DNA of 64,000 bases, from assembly GCF_014200725.1 (NCBI RefSeq), contig NZ_JACHCL010000001.1:620001-684000 (forward strand). Reading direction: 5' to 3'. Shown here in pieces: positions 45,341 to 54,119 of the stretch (position 1 is the first letter of the stretch; every line of letters begins with the position of its first letter). The DNA comes from Janthinobacterium silvisoli. Lineage in GTDB: Bacteria > Pseudomonadota > Gammaproteobacteria > Burkholderiales > Burkholderiaceae_D. The notes below the pieces were generated by a model, which saw only the letters and a list, made by a program, of their open reading frames with translations, did not search any database and was not told the DNA's origin. The position numbers and the translations under genes were made by a program.

Positions 45341-45390
45341 AATATGTCAGGAAAATGACAGTCCAATGTCATTTCCATGACCTATGTCAA
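45341..45390. promoter_or_regulatory. Palindrome with ATGTCA half-sites
   Basis: AAATGACA (45353-45360) and TGTCATTT (45367-45374) form a palindrome; further ATGTCA half-sites lie at 45344 and 45384. It sits between the divergent olsB-like and fdhF-like genes and looks like an operator. Confidence 0.4.
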
Positions 45391-45454
45391 AGCAGCGAGC
45401 TGATCAGGCATAATTGCCACACTCCCTCCCTTTTACGACAGGCAGGCACACGCC

Positions 45455-47749
45455 ATGGATGAAAAAGACAGCAGTCACATCAAGCCCTACACACGGCCAG
45501 CCGCCGGCTGGGGCGCCCTGAAACAGGTGGCCATCACCCTGCACCAGGAAAGGGTGGCGCCCGCCAATCTGAAGGCCCTGCTGGCGCAAAACCAGCCCGA
45601 CGGCTTCGATTGCCCCGGCTGCGCCTGGCCCGACAGCAACCATCAGTCCACCTTTGCCTTTTGCGAAAACGGCGCCAAGGCGGTGGCCGCCGAAGCGACC
45701 AGCCGCCGCGCCGGCCCCGAGCTGTTCGCCAGCCAGACTGTCACGCAATTGATGGCGCAATCGGACTACGCGCTCGAACAATATGGCCGTTTGACCGAAC
45801 CGATGGTCTACGATGCGTCCAGCGACCGCTATGCGCCAATCAGCTGGGAAGACGCCTATGCCATGGTGGGCCGCCATCTGCGCGCCCTGCCCGATCCTGA
45901 TCAGGCGGCCTTTTACACCTCTGGCCGCGCCAGCAATGAAGCCGCGTTTTTGTACCAGCTGATGGCGCGCCTGTACGGCACCAACAATTTCCCCGACTGC
46001 TCGAACATGTGCCACGAAGCGACCAGCCGGGGCTTGCCGGCCACCGTCGGCATCGGCAAGGGCACGGTCACGCTGGACGACTTCGCACTGGCCGACACCA
46101 TCATCATCTTTGGCCAGAATCCCGCCACCAACCACCCGCGCATGCTGGGCGAGCTGCGCGAGTGCGCACGCCGCGGCGGCAGCATCGTTTCCGTCAACCC
46201 CCTGCGCGAACGGGGCTTGCAACGCTTTATGGATCCGCAAAGTCCGCTGGAAATGGCCACCCTGGGCAGCACGCGCATCGCCGGCCTGTTCGTGCAGCCG
46301 ACTCTGGGCGGTGACCTGGCCCTGATCAAGGCCATCGCCAAGCGTGTGGTGGAGCGCGATGATGAAACCGGCGGCATCATCGACCACGCTTTCGTGCAAG
46401 AGCATTGCAGCGGCTTTGACGCCTTTTGCGCCGACCTGCGCGCAGAAAGCTGGGAACTGCTGGTGGCCGAATCAGGCGTGACGCGCGAACAGATCGAGGC
46501 CTTGAGCACCATTTTTATCGCTGGCCAGCGCATCATCGCCACCTGGGGCATGGGCCTGACGCAGCACAAGCAGAGCGTGGCCGCCATCCGCATGCTGTCG
46601 AATTTGATGATGTTGCGCGGCCAGATAGGCAAGCCAGGCGCCGGTCTGTGCCCCGTGCGCGGCCACTCGAATGTGCAGGGCGACCGCACCATGGGCATAG
46701 AAGAACAGCCGACCGGCGCCTTCCTCGACCGCCTGGGCCAGGTCTATGGCTTTACCCCGCCGCGCGCGCACGGCCACGACGTAGTGGCGACTATCGAAGC
46801 CATGCAACGCGGCGACGTCAAGGTCTTCATCGCCCTGGGTGGCAACTTCGCCGCCGCCACGCCCGATACGCCGCTCACCTACGTTGCCCTGCGCCAGTGC
46901 GAGCTGACGGTGCAGATCGCCACCAAACTCAATCGCAGCCACCTGGTGATCGGCAAGCAAGCGCTGCTGCTGCCCACCCTGGGGCGCACGGAAATCGATC
47001 TGCAGCACGGTGTGCCGCAGGGCGTGACGGTGGAAGACTCCATGAGCATGGTGCATATCTCGTTCGGCCGCAATGCACCGGCCTCGCCGCAGCTGCGCTC
47101 GGAAGTGGCCATCGTGGCCGGCATGGCCGCAGCCACGGTGGGAAGTGAACTGGTGGACTGGGCTGCCTATGCGGGCGACTATGCACGCATCCGCGACGAT
47201 ATCGAAAAAGTGTTCGACGATTTTTACGATTACAACGCCCGGGTGGCCAAGCCGGGCGGCTTTCATTTGCGCGTGGCCTCGCGCGAGCGTGACTGGAAAA
47301 CCGCCAGCGGCAAGGCCAGCTTCATCGTCGCACCGATCGCTCTGGACACGCCGCTGCACCGGGCAAGGGAGCGGCATGGCCAACGCCTGATGGTGCTGAT
47401 GTCGACGCGCTCGCACGACCAGTACAACACCACCATCTATGGCATGGACGACCGCTACCGTGGCGTGTATGGCACGCGCCGCGTGGTCTTCGCCAACCAG
47501 GCGGATATCGACATGCTGGGATTCGAAGATGGCGCCAAGGTTGACCTGATCGGCGCCTGGGATGATGGCGTGCAGCGCCGTGCCGACGACTTTTTACTGG
47601 TCGCCTACGACATTCCACGCGGCTGCCTGGGCGCCTATTATCCGGAGACGAATGCGCTGGTGCCGCTGGCCAGCACGGCCGATGGCGCGGGCACACCGAC
47701 CTCGAAGTCGGTGCCGGTGCTATTAGAGCGCAGCAGCGTTACAGCGTGA
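45455..47749 (+). CDS. FdhF/YdeP-family molybdopterin oxidoreductase
   Basis: This 764-residue protein is a molybdopterin-bis-guanine-dinucleotide enzyme of the YdeP type, related to formate dehydrogenase alpha subunits. It has FDCPGCAWPD in place of the usual four-cysteine iron-sulfur motif, a Cys-containing NNFPDCSNMCHEATS segment, MGLTQHKQSV and GKPGAGLCPVRGHSNVQGDR, and the C-terminal molydopterin domain (MSTRSHDQYNTTIYGMDDRY). No selenocysteine codon is needed. In other bacteria the family is tied to acid or redox stress, but the substrate is unknown. It overlaps convergent fdhD by 11 bases. Confidence 0.92.
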   Translation: MDEKDSSHIKPYTRPAAGWGALKQVAITLHQERVAPANLKALLAQNQPDGFDCPGCAWPDSNHQSTFAFCENGAKAVAAEATSRRAGPELFASQTVTQLMAQSDYALEQYGRLTEPMVYDASSDRYAPISWEDAYAMVGRHLRALPDPDQAAFYTSGRASNEAAFLYQLMARLYGTNNFPDCSNMCHEATSRGLPATVGIGKGTVTLDDFALADTIIIFGQNPATNHPRMLGELRECARRGGSIVSVNPLRERGLQRFMDPQSPLEMATLGSTRIAGLFVQPTLGGDLALIKAIAKRVVERDDETGGIIDHAFVQEHCSGFDAFCADLRAESWELLVAESGVTREQIEALSTIFIAGQRIIATWGMGLTQHKQSVAAIRMLSNLMMLRGQIGKPGAGLCPVRGHSNVQGDRTMGIEEQPTGAFLDRLGQVYGFTPPRAHGHDVVATIEAMQRGDVKVFIALGGNFAAATPDTPLTYVALRQCELTVQIATKLNRSHLVIGKQALLLPTLGRTEIDLQHGVPQGVTVEDSMSMVHISFGRNAPASPQLRSEVAIVAGMAAATVGSELVDWAAYAGDYARIRDDIEKVFDDFYDYNARVAKPGGFHLRVASRERDWKTASGKASFIVAPIALDTPLHRARERHGQRLMVLMSTRSHDQYNTTIYGMDDRYRGVYGTRRVVFANQADIDMLGFEDGAKVDLIGAWDDGVQRRADDFLLVAYDIPRGCLGAYYPETNALVPLASTADGAGTPTSKSVPVLLERSSVTA

Positions 47750-48575
47750 TGCCGGGCGTGTAGTCAACGTAGGCGTCCTGGCGGCAGAAGCCCACCAGCT
47801 TCATGCCTGCCTGCGTGGCGATCTTGATCGCCAGCGAGCTGGGAGCGGAAATGGTCGCCAGCAGGGGAATCTGCATACGCGCAGCCTTGCGCGCCAGTTC
47901 ATAACTGCCACGGCTGGACAGGAATACGAAACCGCGCCGCATGTCGATGCCATTCAATGCCAGGTGGCCGATCAGTTTATCGAGTCCGTTATGGCGGCCG
48001 ATATCCTCGAAGGCGTACAGAATCGCGCCGTCGGGAGCGCACCACGCGGCCGCATGCACGCCACCGGTCGCCTGCATCAGCGCCTGGTGTTCGCGCAAGC
48101 CATGCGAAGCGCGCGCCAGGGCTGCCGGCAAATCGATTTGAATCAGGGCTGGCGGCATGGGCGCAGGCTGCAAGTCCAGCATTTCCAGGCTGTCGATGCC
48201 GCACACGCCGCAGCCGCTGCGGCCCGTCAGCGCGCGGCGACGGTCTTTCAGGCGCACGAAATCCTCTTGCGCAATCGTCATCGCCACTTCGGCGGAATCA
48301 AGGCGTAAAAAGACTTCGCAGTCGAAAATGGCGGCGGCCGACGAGACTATGCCTTCCGTCAGCGCGAAACCATGGGCAAACGCTTCCAGGTCGCGCGGCG
48401 TGGCCATCATGACGGCGTGCGAGATACCATTGAACACCAGCGCGACGGGGATTTCCTCGGCCACGTGGTCGATAGCAGGAATGGAAACCAGCGAAGCAGG
48501 CGATGCGCCGCCGCGATGGCGGACGATGGTGCGTTCGACAAAGCCGGCGCGTTCGATTTCTGCTTCTTCAGACAT
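47739..48575 (-). CDS. fdhD: Formate dehydrogenase accessory protein FdhD
   Basis: This protein of about 278 residues delivers sulfur to the molybdenum cofactor of formate dehydrogenases, with the Cys pair in GRSGCGVCGIDSLEML. ILYAFEDIGRHNGLDKLIG and GFVFLSSRGSYELARKAA are typical. The start is uncertain: ATG at 48575 is used, but a GTG at 48599 is possible. An inverted repeat straddles the region. It is convergent with the FdhF/YdeP gene, and a partner is likely. Confidence 0.92.
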   Translation of the reverse strand: MSEEAEIERAGFVERTIVRHRGGASPASLVSIPAIDHVAEEIPVALVFNGISHAVMMATPRDLEAFAHGFALTEGIVSSAAAIFDCEVFLRLDSAEVAMTIAQEDFVRLKDRRRALTGRSGCGVCGIDSLEMLDLQPAPMPPALIQIDLPAALARASHGLREHQALMQATGGVHAAAWCAPDGAILYAFEDIGRHNGLDKLIGHLALNGIDMRRGFVFLSSRGSYELARKAARMQIPLLATISAPSSLAIKIATQAGMKLVGFCRQDAYVDYTPGITL

Positions 48576-48586
48576 GGCAAGCACAA

Positions 48587-48608
48587 TGGGAGCTATCACA
48601 AGCTCCCA
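48587..48608. promoter_or_regulatory. Inverted repeat at the fdhD 5' end
   Basis: TGGGAGCT and AGCTCCCA are perfect 8-base arms with a 6-base loop, located just upstream of the preferred fdhD start. Possible operator or RNA hairpin. Confidence 0.3.
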
Positions 48609-48666
48609 TGGTAAACCAGAATCGGAAAACGTGGCGGAGAGGCACGCAGCCCCTCAGCCCGGGGCA

Positions 48667-49323
48667 TCAATCCTTCTTCGGACGGCCCGTTTTCAGTTGC
48701 GGCAAACCTGCCAGCACGTTTTGCAGGGTCGCCAGGTCGATCTGGCTGATCAGCGCCACGCCGATGCGCAGCAATTCGCTTTTCTTGATTTCAAAACCAG
48801 CCTTCAGGCAAGCCTTCTTGACCTGGCCCAGAACCTCATACTCGGCTTCCGGCATGGTGAAGCTGTCGCGCACCAGTTTCGGCTTGCGGGCTTTTTCCTT
48901 GGAGACGGCCGGCGCCTTGGCGACAGGCTTGGCGACTACCTTGGCGGCAGGTTTCACCGCAGCTTTCGCAACTGGCTTGGCAGCGGCTGCCTTGGCGGCA
49001 GGTTTGACTGCCACCTTGGCCGCTGGCTTTGCTGCCACTTTAGCCACAGGTTTGGCAGCAGGCTTGACCGCCGGCTTGGCTACCGGTTTGGCCGCGACCT
49101 TGGCAGCGGCTTTCACGGGCGCCTTGGCAACAGGTTTCACGGCAGCCTTGGCAACGGTGGCTTTGGCGGCCGGTTTGGCGGCGGCTGGTTTTGCAGCAAC
49201 CGGCTTGGCCGCGTTGATCGATGCGCTGGTAGGGAAGATCGAGACGGGGGCCGACGCAGGAGCGGCCGTAGGGCTCGATGCAGGCTTGGCGGCGGCTTTT
49301 TTCACTGGCACAGTTTTAGTCAT
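48667..49323 (-). CDS. Histone-like Ala/Lys/Pro repeat protein
   Basis: This 218-residue protein has a long Ala/Lys/Pro/Val repeat region (residues about 35-140), made of units like AKPA, AKVAAKPV and AVKPAAKP, resembling AlgP and eukaryotic H1 tails that bind DNA. The C-terminal 70 residues (RDSFTMPEAEYEVLGQVKKA, then KKSELLRIGVALI) are ordered and look like a ribbon-helix-helix-type domain that could give sequence binding. The protein may organise the nucleoid or regulate genes. It is encoded between fdhD and ppx on the minus strand; no operon partners are evident. Confidence 0.8.
   Translation of the reverse strand: MTKTVPVKKAAAKPASSPTAAPASAPVSIFPTSASINAAKPVAAKPAAAKPAAKATVAKAAVKPVAKAPVKAAAKVAAKPVAKPAVKPAAKPVAKVAAKPAAKVAVKPAAKAAAAKPVAKAAVKPAAKVVAKPVAKAPAVSKEKARKPKLVRDSFTMPEAEYEVLGQVKKACLKAGFEIKKSELLRIGVALISQIDLATLQNVLAGLPQLKTGRPKKD
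48900..49210. repeat. Degenerate codon-level repeats in the histone-like gene
   Basis: Repeated GCAGGTTTGGC-, GGCTTGGC- and CTTGGCAGC-like words on the + strand encode the AKPA-type units. Such runs are prone to slippage and may vary in copy number between strains. Confidence 0.6.
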
Positions 49324-49413
49324 GGTTTTTCCAATTTAAAGAATATAAACAATATATACTGTTTTTTTAGAACTTGCTTGCAAAACATGAATTGTTACAT
49401 AGTCCGCTAAGGG

Positions 49414-50871
49414 CTATGCGCTGGCGCGGATGGTGAAATCGACGCCTACTTCATCCCAGAACTCCTGCTCTTTCTCGATCCAGAATGACACCGTCGGGTG
49501 ATGCGCCACCCAGCTGCGCTTGATATCGAGCTCGATGCGGCTCTTCATGCGCAAGCGCAGTTCGCTGAAGTCCGCCTCGATACGCGCGTGCATCAGCAAA
49601 ATCGACAGGCGCAGCGCCAGCACGGCCTTGGCAAAGTCGGGGTCGGCCAGCGCCTCGCCCACCTTGCGCAAATTGCCCTTCTGCGCCAGGATCAAACGGC
49701 TCATGGTTTTTTGCTCGCGCGTGGTAAAACCGGGCAAGTCCGCGTTCTCGACAATATACGCCGCATGCTTATGGTAACCCGTCTGTGACACGGCCAGCCC
49801 CACTTCATGCAGCAGGCCGCCCCAGCGCAGGCATTTGACCAGCGCGTCGGAAGTCGGCTTGAGCTGCGCATACATGGCCAGCGCCTGCTCGGCCACCCTG
49901 CCTGCACGGCGCTGGTCGATATGGAATTTCTCCATGCAGCCCTGCACCGACTGCTCGCGGCGGTCCCGCTTGGTCGACCGCAGGTACAAGTCCCACATCA
50001 CGCCCATGCGCAAACCAGCCTCGATTGGCGTCATGACAGGGATCGCCAGTTCGCGGAACAGGCCGATCAAAATGGCCAGGCCGCCGACGATGGTGCTGGC
50101 GCGGTCCGGGCGCAAACCGGGCATGTCGATCTTGCTGGTGTGGCCAATTTCAATGAAGCGGCGCGCCAGCGCGTCGAGACTGGGGCCAGTCAGCAGGCCA
50201 TCTCCCAGCTTGTTGCGGGCGATGATGTCGGCGATCGTGCGCATGGTGCCCGACGATCCGTAGGCGGTCTTCCAGTGCTGCGGGCGATACGGCGGCGCGG
50301 CATCCTCGAAATGGCTGCGCGCCGACAGAATGGCCGCTTCGAACGATGGCGCATCGATGCGCCCGCCGATGAAAAAGGACAGGCTTTGCTTGACGGTGCC
50401 CAGGCTGAACGACTCGACCCGCTCTGTATCCTGGCCACGGCCCAGTATCAACTCGGTCGAACCGCCGCCGATGTCCATCACCAGGCGCCGCTCGGCAGGA
50501 ATGGCCAGCGCGTTGGCCACGCCCATGTAGATCAGGCGTGCCTCTTCCTCGCCAGAGATGATTTCGATCGGATAGCCGATGGCTTGTTCGGCCAAGGGCA
50601 AAAAAACGGCGCCATTGCGCGCCACGCGCATTGCCGAGGTGGCCACCACGCGTACGGCGTCGAGTTCATAGTCGGCCAGCACGGCGCGAAAACGCCGCAA
50701 GCAGGCCAGCGCGCCCTGCATCGCCGCCTCGGTCAGGTCGCCGTCGGCGTCCAGGCCAGCGGCCAGGCGTATCGGATCGCGCACGCTTTTGAGCACGCGT
50801 ATCGCCTCGCCATCATGCTTGCCTATGTGTAAACGAAAACTATTGGACCCCAGGTCCACCGCTGCATACAT
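49414..50871 (-). CDS. ppx: Exopolyphosphatase / pppGpp phosphohydrolase
   Basis: This 485-residue Ppx/GppA enzyme removes phosphate from polyphosphate or converts pppGpp to ppGpp. The two actin-like motifs are present: MYAAVDLGSNSFRLHIGKHD at the start and RLVMDIGGGSTELILGRG, and SGEEEARLIYMGVAN. A C-terminal HD-like half is typical of the long form. The start at 50871 is chosen because AGAGG precedes it; the longer frame adds 27 non-conserved residues. ppk is not adjacent. Confidence 0.93.
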   Translation of the reverse strand: MYAAVDLGSNSFRLHIGKHDGEAIRVLKSVRDPIRLAAGLDADGDLTEAAMQGALACLRRFRAVLADYELDAVRVVATSAMRVARNGAVFLPLAEQAIGYPIEIISGEEEARLIYMGVANALAIPAERRLVMDIGGGSTELILGRGQDTERVESFSLGTVKQSLSFFIGGRIDAPSFEAAILSARSHFEDAAPPYRPQHWKTAYGSSGTMRTIADIIARNKLGDGLLTGPSLDALARRFIEIGHTSKIDMPGLRPDRASTIVGGLAILIGLFRELAIPVMTPIEAGLRMGVMWDLYLRSTKRDRREQSVQGCMEKFHIDQRRAGRVAEQALAMYAQLKPTSDALVKCLRWGGLLHEVGLAVSQTGYHKHAAYIVENADLPGFTTREQKTMSRLILAQKGNLRKVGEALADPDFAKAVLALRLSILLMHARIEADFSELRLRMKSRIELDIKRSWVAHHPTVSFWIEKEQEFWDEVGVDFTIRASA

Positions 50872-51041
50872 TCTAGCCTCTTGTCTTGTCGGTGCATTGC
50901 CATTGCGATATGCATGCAAGTCAGCGACCGGCATGCAAACCATATAAATCATTTAAACGATTTAAAAATGCTACCACACTACCCCCATCGTATGACAGCA
51001 GCATGACAGGACGGTGACAAAACAAGGGCCAGCAACAAAGC

Positions 51042-52124
51042 TTAAGGAACGATGGTCGTAAACAGGTACACGGCAAAAATCACCAGGTGGATAGTGCCCT
51101 GCATGACCGTGGTACGGCCCGTGCCCAGCGACAGGGTGGCCACCATCAGCGACAGCAGCAACAGCACGGTGGACTTGATATCCAGGCCCAGTGTGACCGT
51201 CAGTCCAGTTGCCAATGACACCACCACCACGGCAGGAATCGTCAAACCGATACTGGCCAGGGCGGAACCGAGCGCCAGGTTCAGACTTGTTTGAAGGCGA
51301 TTTGCGCGTGCCGCACGCACCGCAGCCAGGCCTTCGGGCAGCAGCACGATGGCGGCGATCACGATACCGACCAGGGTTTTCGGCGCCCCGATGCCGGCGA
51401 TCGCCGTTTCCAGTGCGGGTGCCAGCGATTTGGCCAGCAGCACCACGGCGCCCAGGCATACCAGCAAGGCGCCGGCACTGATCCAGGCCACGGCAGGGGT
51501 AGGCGGTTCGGCGTGCACTTCTTCGTCGCCCACGGCTTCCTTGGGCAGGAAGTAATCGCGGTGGCGCACCGTCTGCACCAGCACGAACGTGCCGTACAGG
51601 ACCAATGAAATGACAGCGATGAAAATCAGCTGGCTGGAATTGTAGAATGGGCCGGCCGCGCTCGAGGTGTAATTGGGCAGCACCAGGGTCAGGATGGCAA
51701 TCGCCGCCAGGGTCGCCAGCGAGGCGCTCACGCCCAGCAGGCCGAAGCTCTGCTCCTTGTGGCGGCCGGCGCCCAGCAGCAGGCAAATGCCGACGATGCC
51801 GTTCAGGATGATCATGATGGCGGCAAACACGGTGTCGCGCGCCAGGCCTGTGGTTTCCGGCCCGCCGGCCAGCATCAGCGAGACGATCAGCGCCACCTCG
51901 ATCAGGGTCACGGCCAGCGCCAGCACCAGGGTGCCGTACGGTTCGCCGATACGGTGGGCCACCACTTCCGCGTGATACACGGCGGCCAGCACGCTGCCGA
52001 TCAAACCGATCACCAGCAGGATCTGGTAGGCGCCGCCGAAGCCCAAGCCGGCTCCCAGCAAAAACAGCCAGCCGGCGATCGGTGCGGCCAGCGGCCATAC
52101 GGGAATGGATCTGATACTTTTCAT
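51042..52124 (-). CDS. chaA: Calcium/sodium:proton antiporter ChaA-like
   Basis: This 360-residue inner-membrane protein has about eleven hydrophobic helices and acidic signature residues in VLALAVTLIEVALIVSLML and VGIVIAAIVLLPEGLAAVRA, typical of the cation/Ca2+ exchanger family. It exports Ca2+, Na+ or K+ in exchange for protons. The start at 52124 (MKSIRSIPVWPLAAPIAG) is more likely than one 12 residues earlier. Length agrees with ChaA. Confidence 0.9.
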   Translation of the reverse strand: MKSIRSIPVWPLAAPIAGWLFLLGAGLGFGGAYQILLVIGLIGSVLAAVYHAEVVAHRIGEPYGTLVLALAVTLIEVALIVSLMLAGGPETTGLARDTVFAAIMIILNGIVGICLLLGAGRHKEQSFGLLGVSASLATLAAIAILTLVLPNYTSSAAGPFYNSSQLIFIAVISLVLYGTFVLVQTVRHRDYFLPKEAVGDEEVHAEPPTPAVAWISAGALLVCLGAVVLLAKSLAPALETAIAGIGAPKTLVGIVIAAIVLLPEGLAAVRAARANRLQTSLNLALGSALASIGLTIPAVVVVSLATGLTVTLGLDIKSTVLLLLSLMVATLSLGTGRTTVMQGTIHLVIFAVYLFTTIVP

Positions 52125-52244
52125 GAGTGAGCCTGACAAGAGTGAACGGAGGAAGTGCATGCGAAAGACGCACGCAGACGGCGGCGGCAGGCGCAGTCGT
52201 CTGCTGCATCTTAACGTACTTAGCTTAAATGAAAGTTAGGAGAT

Positions 52245-53396
52245 TCACACGTCCAGTGTGCTGGCCGGCTGCGCCTCCATCACGCGGTTGCGGCCAGCCT
52301 GCTTTGCCGCCTGCAGCGCTTGGTCGGCGCGCTTGAACAGGCTGACCGTGCTGTCCTCGGCACGCACGGTCGTCACGCCCAGGCTGGCCGTCAGGCTCAA
52401 TACGGCGCGCTCTGTCTTGACAGGCAGGCTGGCCACGGCGGCGCGGATGCGCTCGGCCACCATCAATGCGTCGGGCAAGGTGGTGCGCGGCAGCTGGATG
52501 GCGAATTCGGCGCCGCCCAGGCGGCCCATCAAGTCGCTGTCGCGCAATTGCTGGCGGCAGATATCGACCACTGTTTTGAGCACGGCGTCGCCAACCGGAT
52601 GGCCATAACTGTCATTGACGCGCTTGAAGTGGTCGATCTTGAGCACCACCAGCGCCGTCGGCAGGCCGGGACGGCGCGCCAGCGCCATCCACGGCGCCAG
52701 TGCCTGGTAAAAGCCGCGCCGGTTCGGCACGCCGGTGGCCGTATCCTGCACTTCCAGGCGCGCCAGCTCCAGCGCCAGATTTTCACGCGACAGCAGCAAA
52801 TAGCCAAACGCATTCGCCAGCATCATCAGATACAAAGCAGTAAACCCGGCCAGCTGCATCCATTCCCCGTCAAGGCCAGGCGCCAGCACGGACAGCAGGC
52901 CACGCACCGCGATCAGCAGCGACAATAATCCCATGCTGACGGCCAGGTAGCGGCGAAGCATGGTCGCTTCCAGCCACTTCAGGCACAGCGCGGCCACGCC
53001 GGCCAGGAAGAAACCGGCCACGATCAGCGCGGCAGCGGCGCTACGCAGCACGGGCGCCACATCGGACAGGTAGCAAACGCCAAACAGCGCCACGGCCAGA
53101 CCCAGCGCCGGCAGCGCGATGCGGCGCCAGCGGAGGCGCCCGGCGAGCTGCCACAAGGCGCCCGCATCGAGCGCCATGCCGGCAAACAGCAAACTGTTAG
53201 CCAGCAAAATGGAGAGGAAATCAGGCAGCACGCCTCTGAAATACAGCAAACACCAGGCGAGCGCCTGGCACTGCTTGGCAACCGCCCAGGTCGACATACC
53301 GAACGGCTTCCTGCGTTCGTACTCGAAGAAGAACAGGGCCGCGCACAGGCTCAGATTACCGAGCGCCAGGGCCAGTACCAGGGTCTGGATATCCAT
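52245..53396 (-). CDS. Membrane GGDEF-domain protein, degenerate active site
   Basis: This product of about 383 residues has six or seven helices in the first 210 residues and a C-terminal GGDEF domain starting near TGVPNRRGFYQAL. Metal-binding KIDHFKRVNDSYGH is intact, but the catalytic motif reads LGGAEF (52503-52517), where the metal-binding third acidic residue is Ala. Such proteins are usually inactive cyclases or nucleotide sensors. The start is the ATG at 53396 (MDIQTLVLAL); an upstream GTG/ATG at 53405 adds 3 residues. Confidence 0.85.
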   Translation of the reverse strand: MDIQTLVLALALGNLSLCAALFFFEYERRKPFGMSTWAVAKQCQALAWCLLYFRGVLPDFLSILLANSLLFAGMALDAGALWQLAGRLRWRRIALPALGLAVALFGVCYLSDVAPVLRSAAAALIVAGFFLAGVAALCLKWLEATMLRRYLAVSMGLLSLLIAVRGLLSVLAPGLDGEWMQLAGFTALYLMMLANAFGYLLLSRENLALELARLEVQDTATGVPNRRGFYQALAPWMALARRPGLPTALVVLKIDHFKRVNDSYGHPVGDAVLKTVVDICRQQLRDSDLMGRLGGAEFAIQLPRTTLPDALMVAERIRAAVASLPVKTERAVLSLTASLGVTTVRAEDSTVSLFKRADQALQAAKQAGRNRVMEAQPASTLDV

Positions 53397-53432
53397 GGGG
53401 ACCATGCTAGCGCCGCTCAGGACCGCGCGCCA

Positions 53433-53708
53433 TCAGATTTCATGTTCGACATTGGTGCTGCCATCGCCTACCTTGCTGGCCCAGGCTTGCACGAAATACT
53501 GCTTTTCCAGCTCGCCGGGCGCCTCATGCCAAAAGACGATCAGGGTGCCCTTGTGGTCGTGGATCTGCGCCACTTTTTCAATGAAAACAGGATTGCCCGC
53601 CTGGTCCGCCAGCGCCGCCGCATACCCATATACGCGGGTCAGCCGCTCGATACGATCGGGTTCGGTAAAACTATTCGTCGCCGTAATGATGGGGTGATCC
53701 AAAAACAT
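53433..53708 (-). CDS. Unknown small protein
   Basis: A 91-residue soluble protein beginning MFLDHPIITATNSFTEPDRI, with AALADQAGNPVFIEKV and TLIVFWHEAPGE and ending NVEHEI. A GGAGAC ribosome site precedes the ATG. Family not recognised; the mixed alpha/beta pattern suggests a compact domain. Located 36 bases downstream of the divergent GGDEF gene start. Confidence 0.6.
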   Translation of the reverse strand: MFLDHPIITATNSFTEPDRIERLTRVYGYAAALADQAGNPVFIEKVAQIHDHKGTLIVFWHEAPGELEKQYFVQAWASKVGDGSTNVEHEI

Positions 53709-54119
53709 GTCGTCTCCGTGGCGCCTGTTACGGCACTGCATTGCAGCAGGTAGCCAGCCCGCGCCCTCTCTGAGTGGAGGATGAATCGGCTCTCCACTGA
53801 GTATCAACCGATGAGTATCAGATGTGCACCAACCATGCAGCAACTACGTATCAATTGACTATCAATCGGCTATGCTCACGGGAGCTTATCAGATTTCTTC
53901 TAATGCAACAAAACATCGCTCATAAAGTAGCGGCGAGCATGCCGCCCGGAGCTGGCGCGGGCGGCAGTCAACGATTGCTTATTGCCTTTTTGCATATACT
54001 TGGCGCAAAATCTGCATGGAGGCCGGGGTTTATGACAAACTACCGCCTTCGCGGCCCCGCAGGCGCCGTTGAACACGGCTCCCCCACGATATTGTCCCTG
54101 AAGCGAGATAGGAAAACCC
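53709..54119. other. Intergenic region, no gene seen
   Basis: These 411 bases hold the promoter regions of the flanking divergent genes. Several TATCAA-type words (53799, 53813, 53849, 53860) are visible and a GC-rich inverted repeat GCCGCCC/GGGCGGC around 53941-53965, but no confident ORF or RNA. Confidence 0.4.

Noticed and set aside
45605..45640. Selenocysteine-type formate dehydrogenase
   Set aside because: The protein is of the YdeP type with CPGCAWPD; no in-frame TGA and no selenocysteine element were seen.
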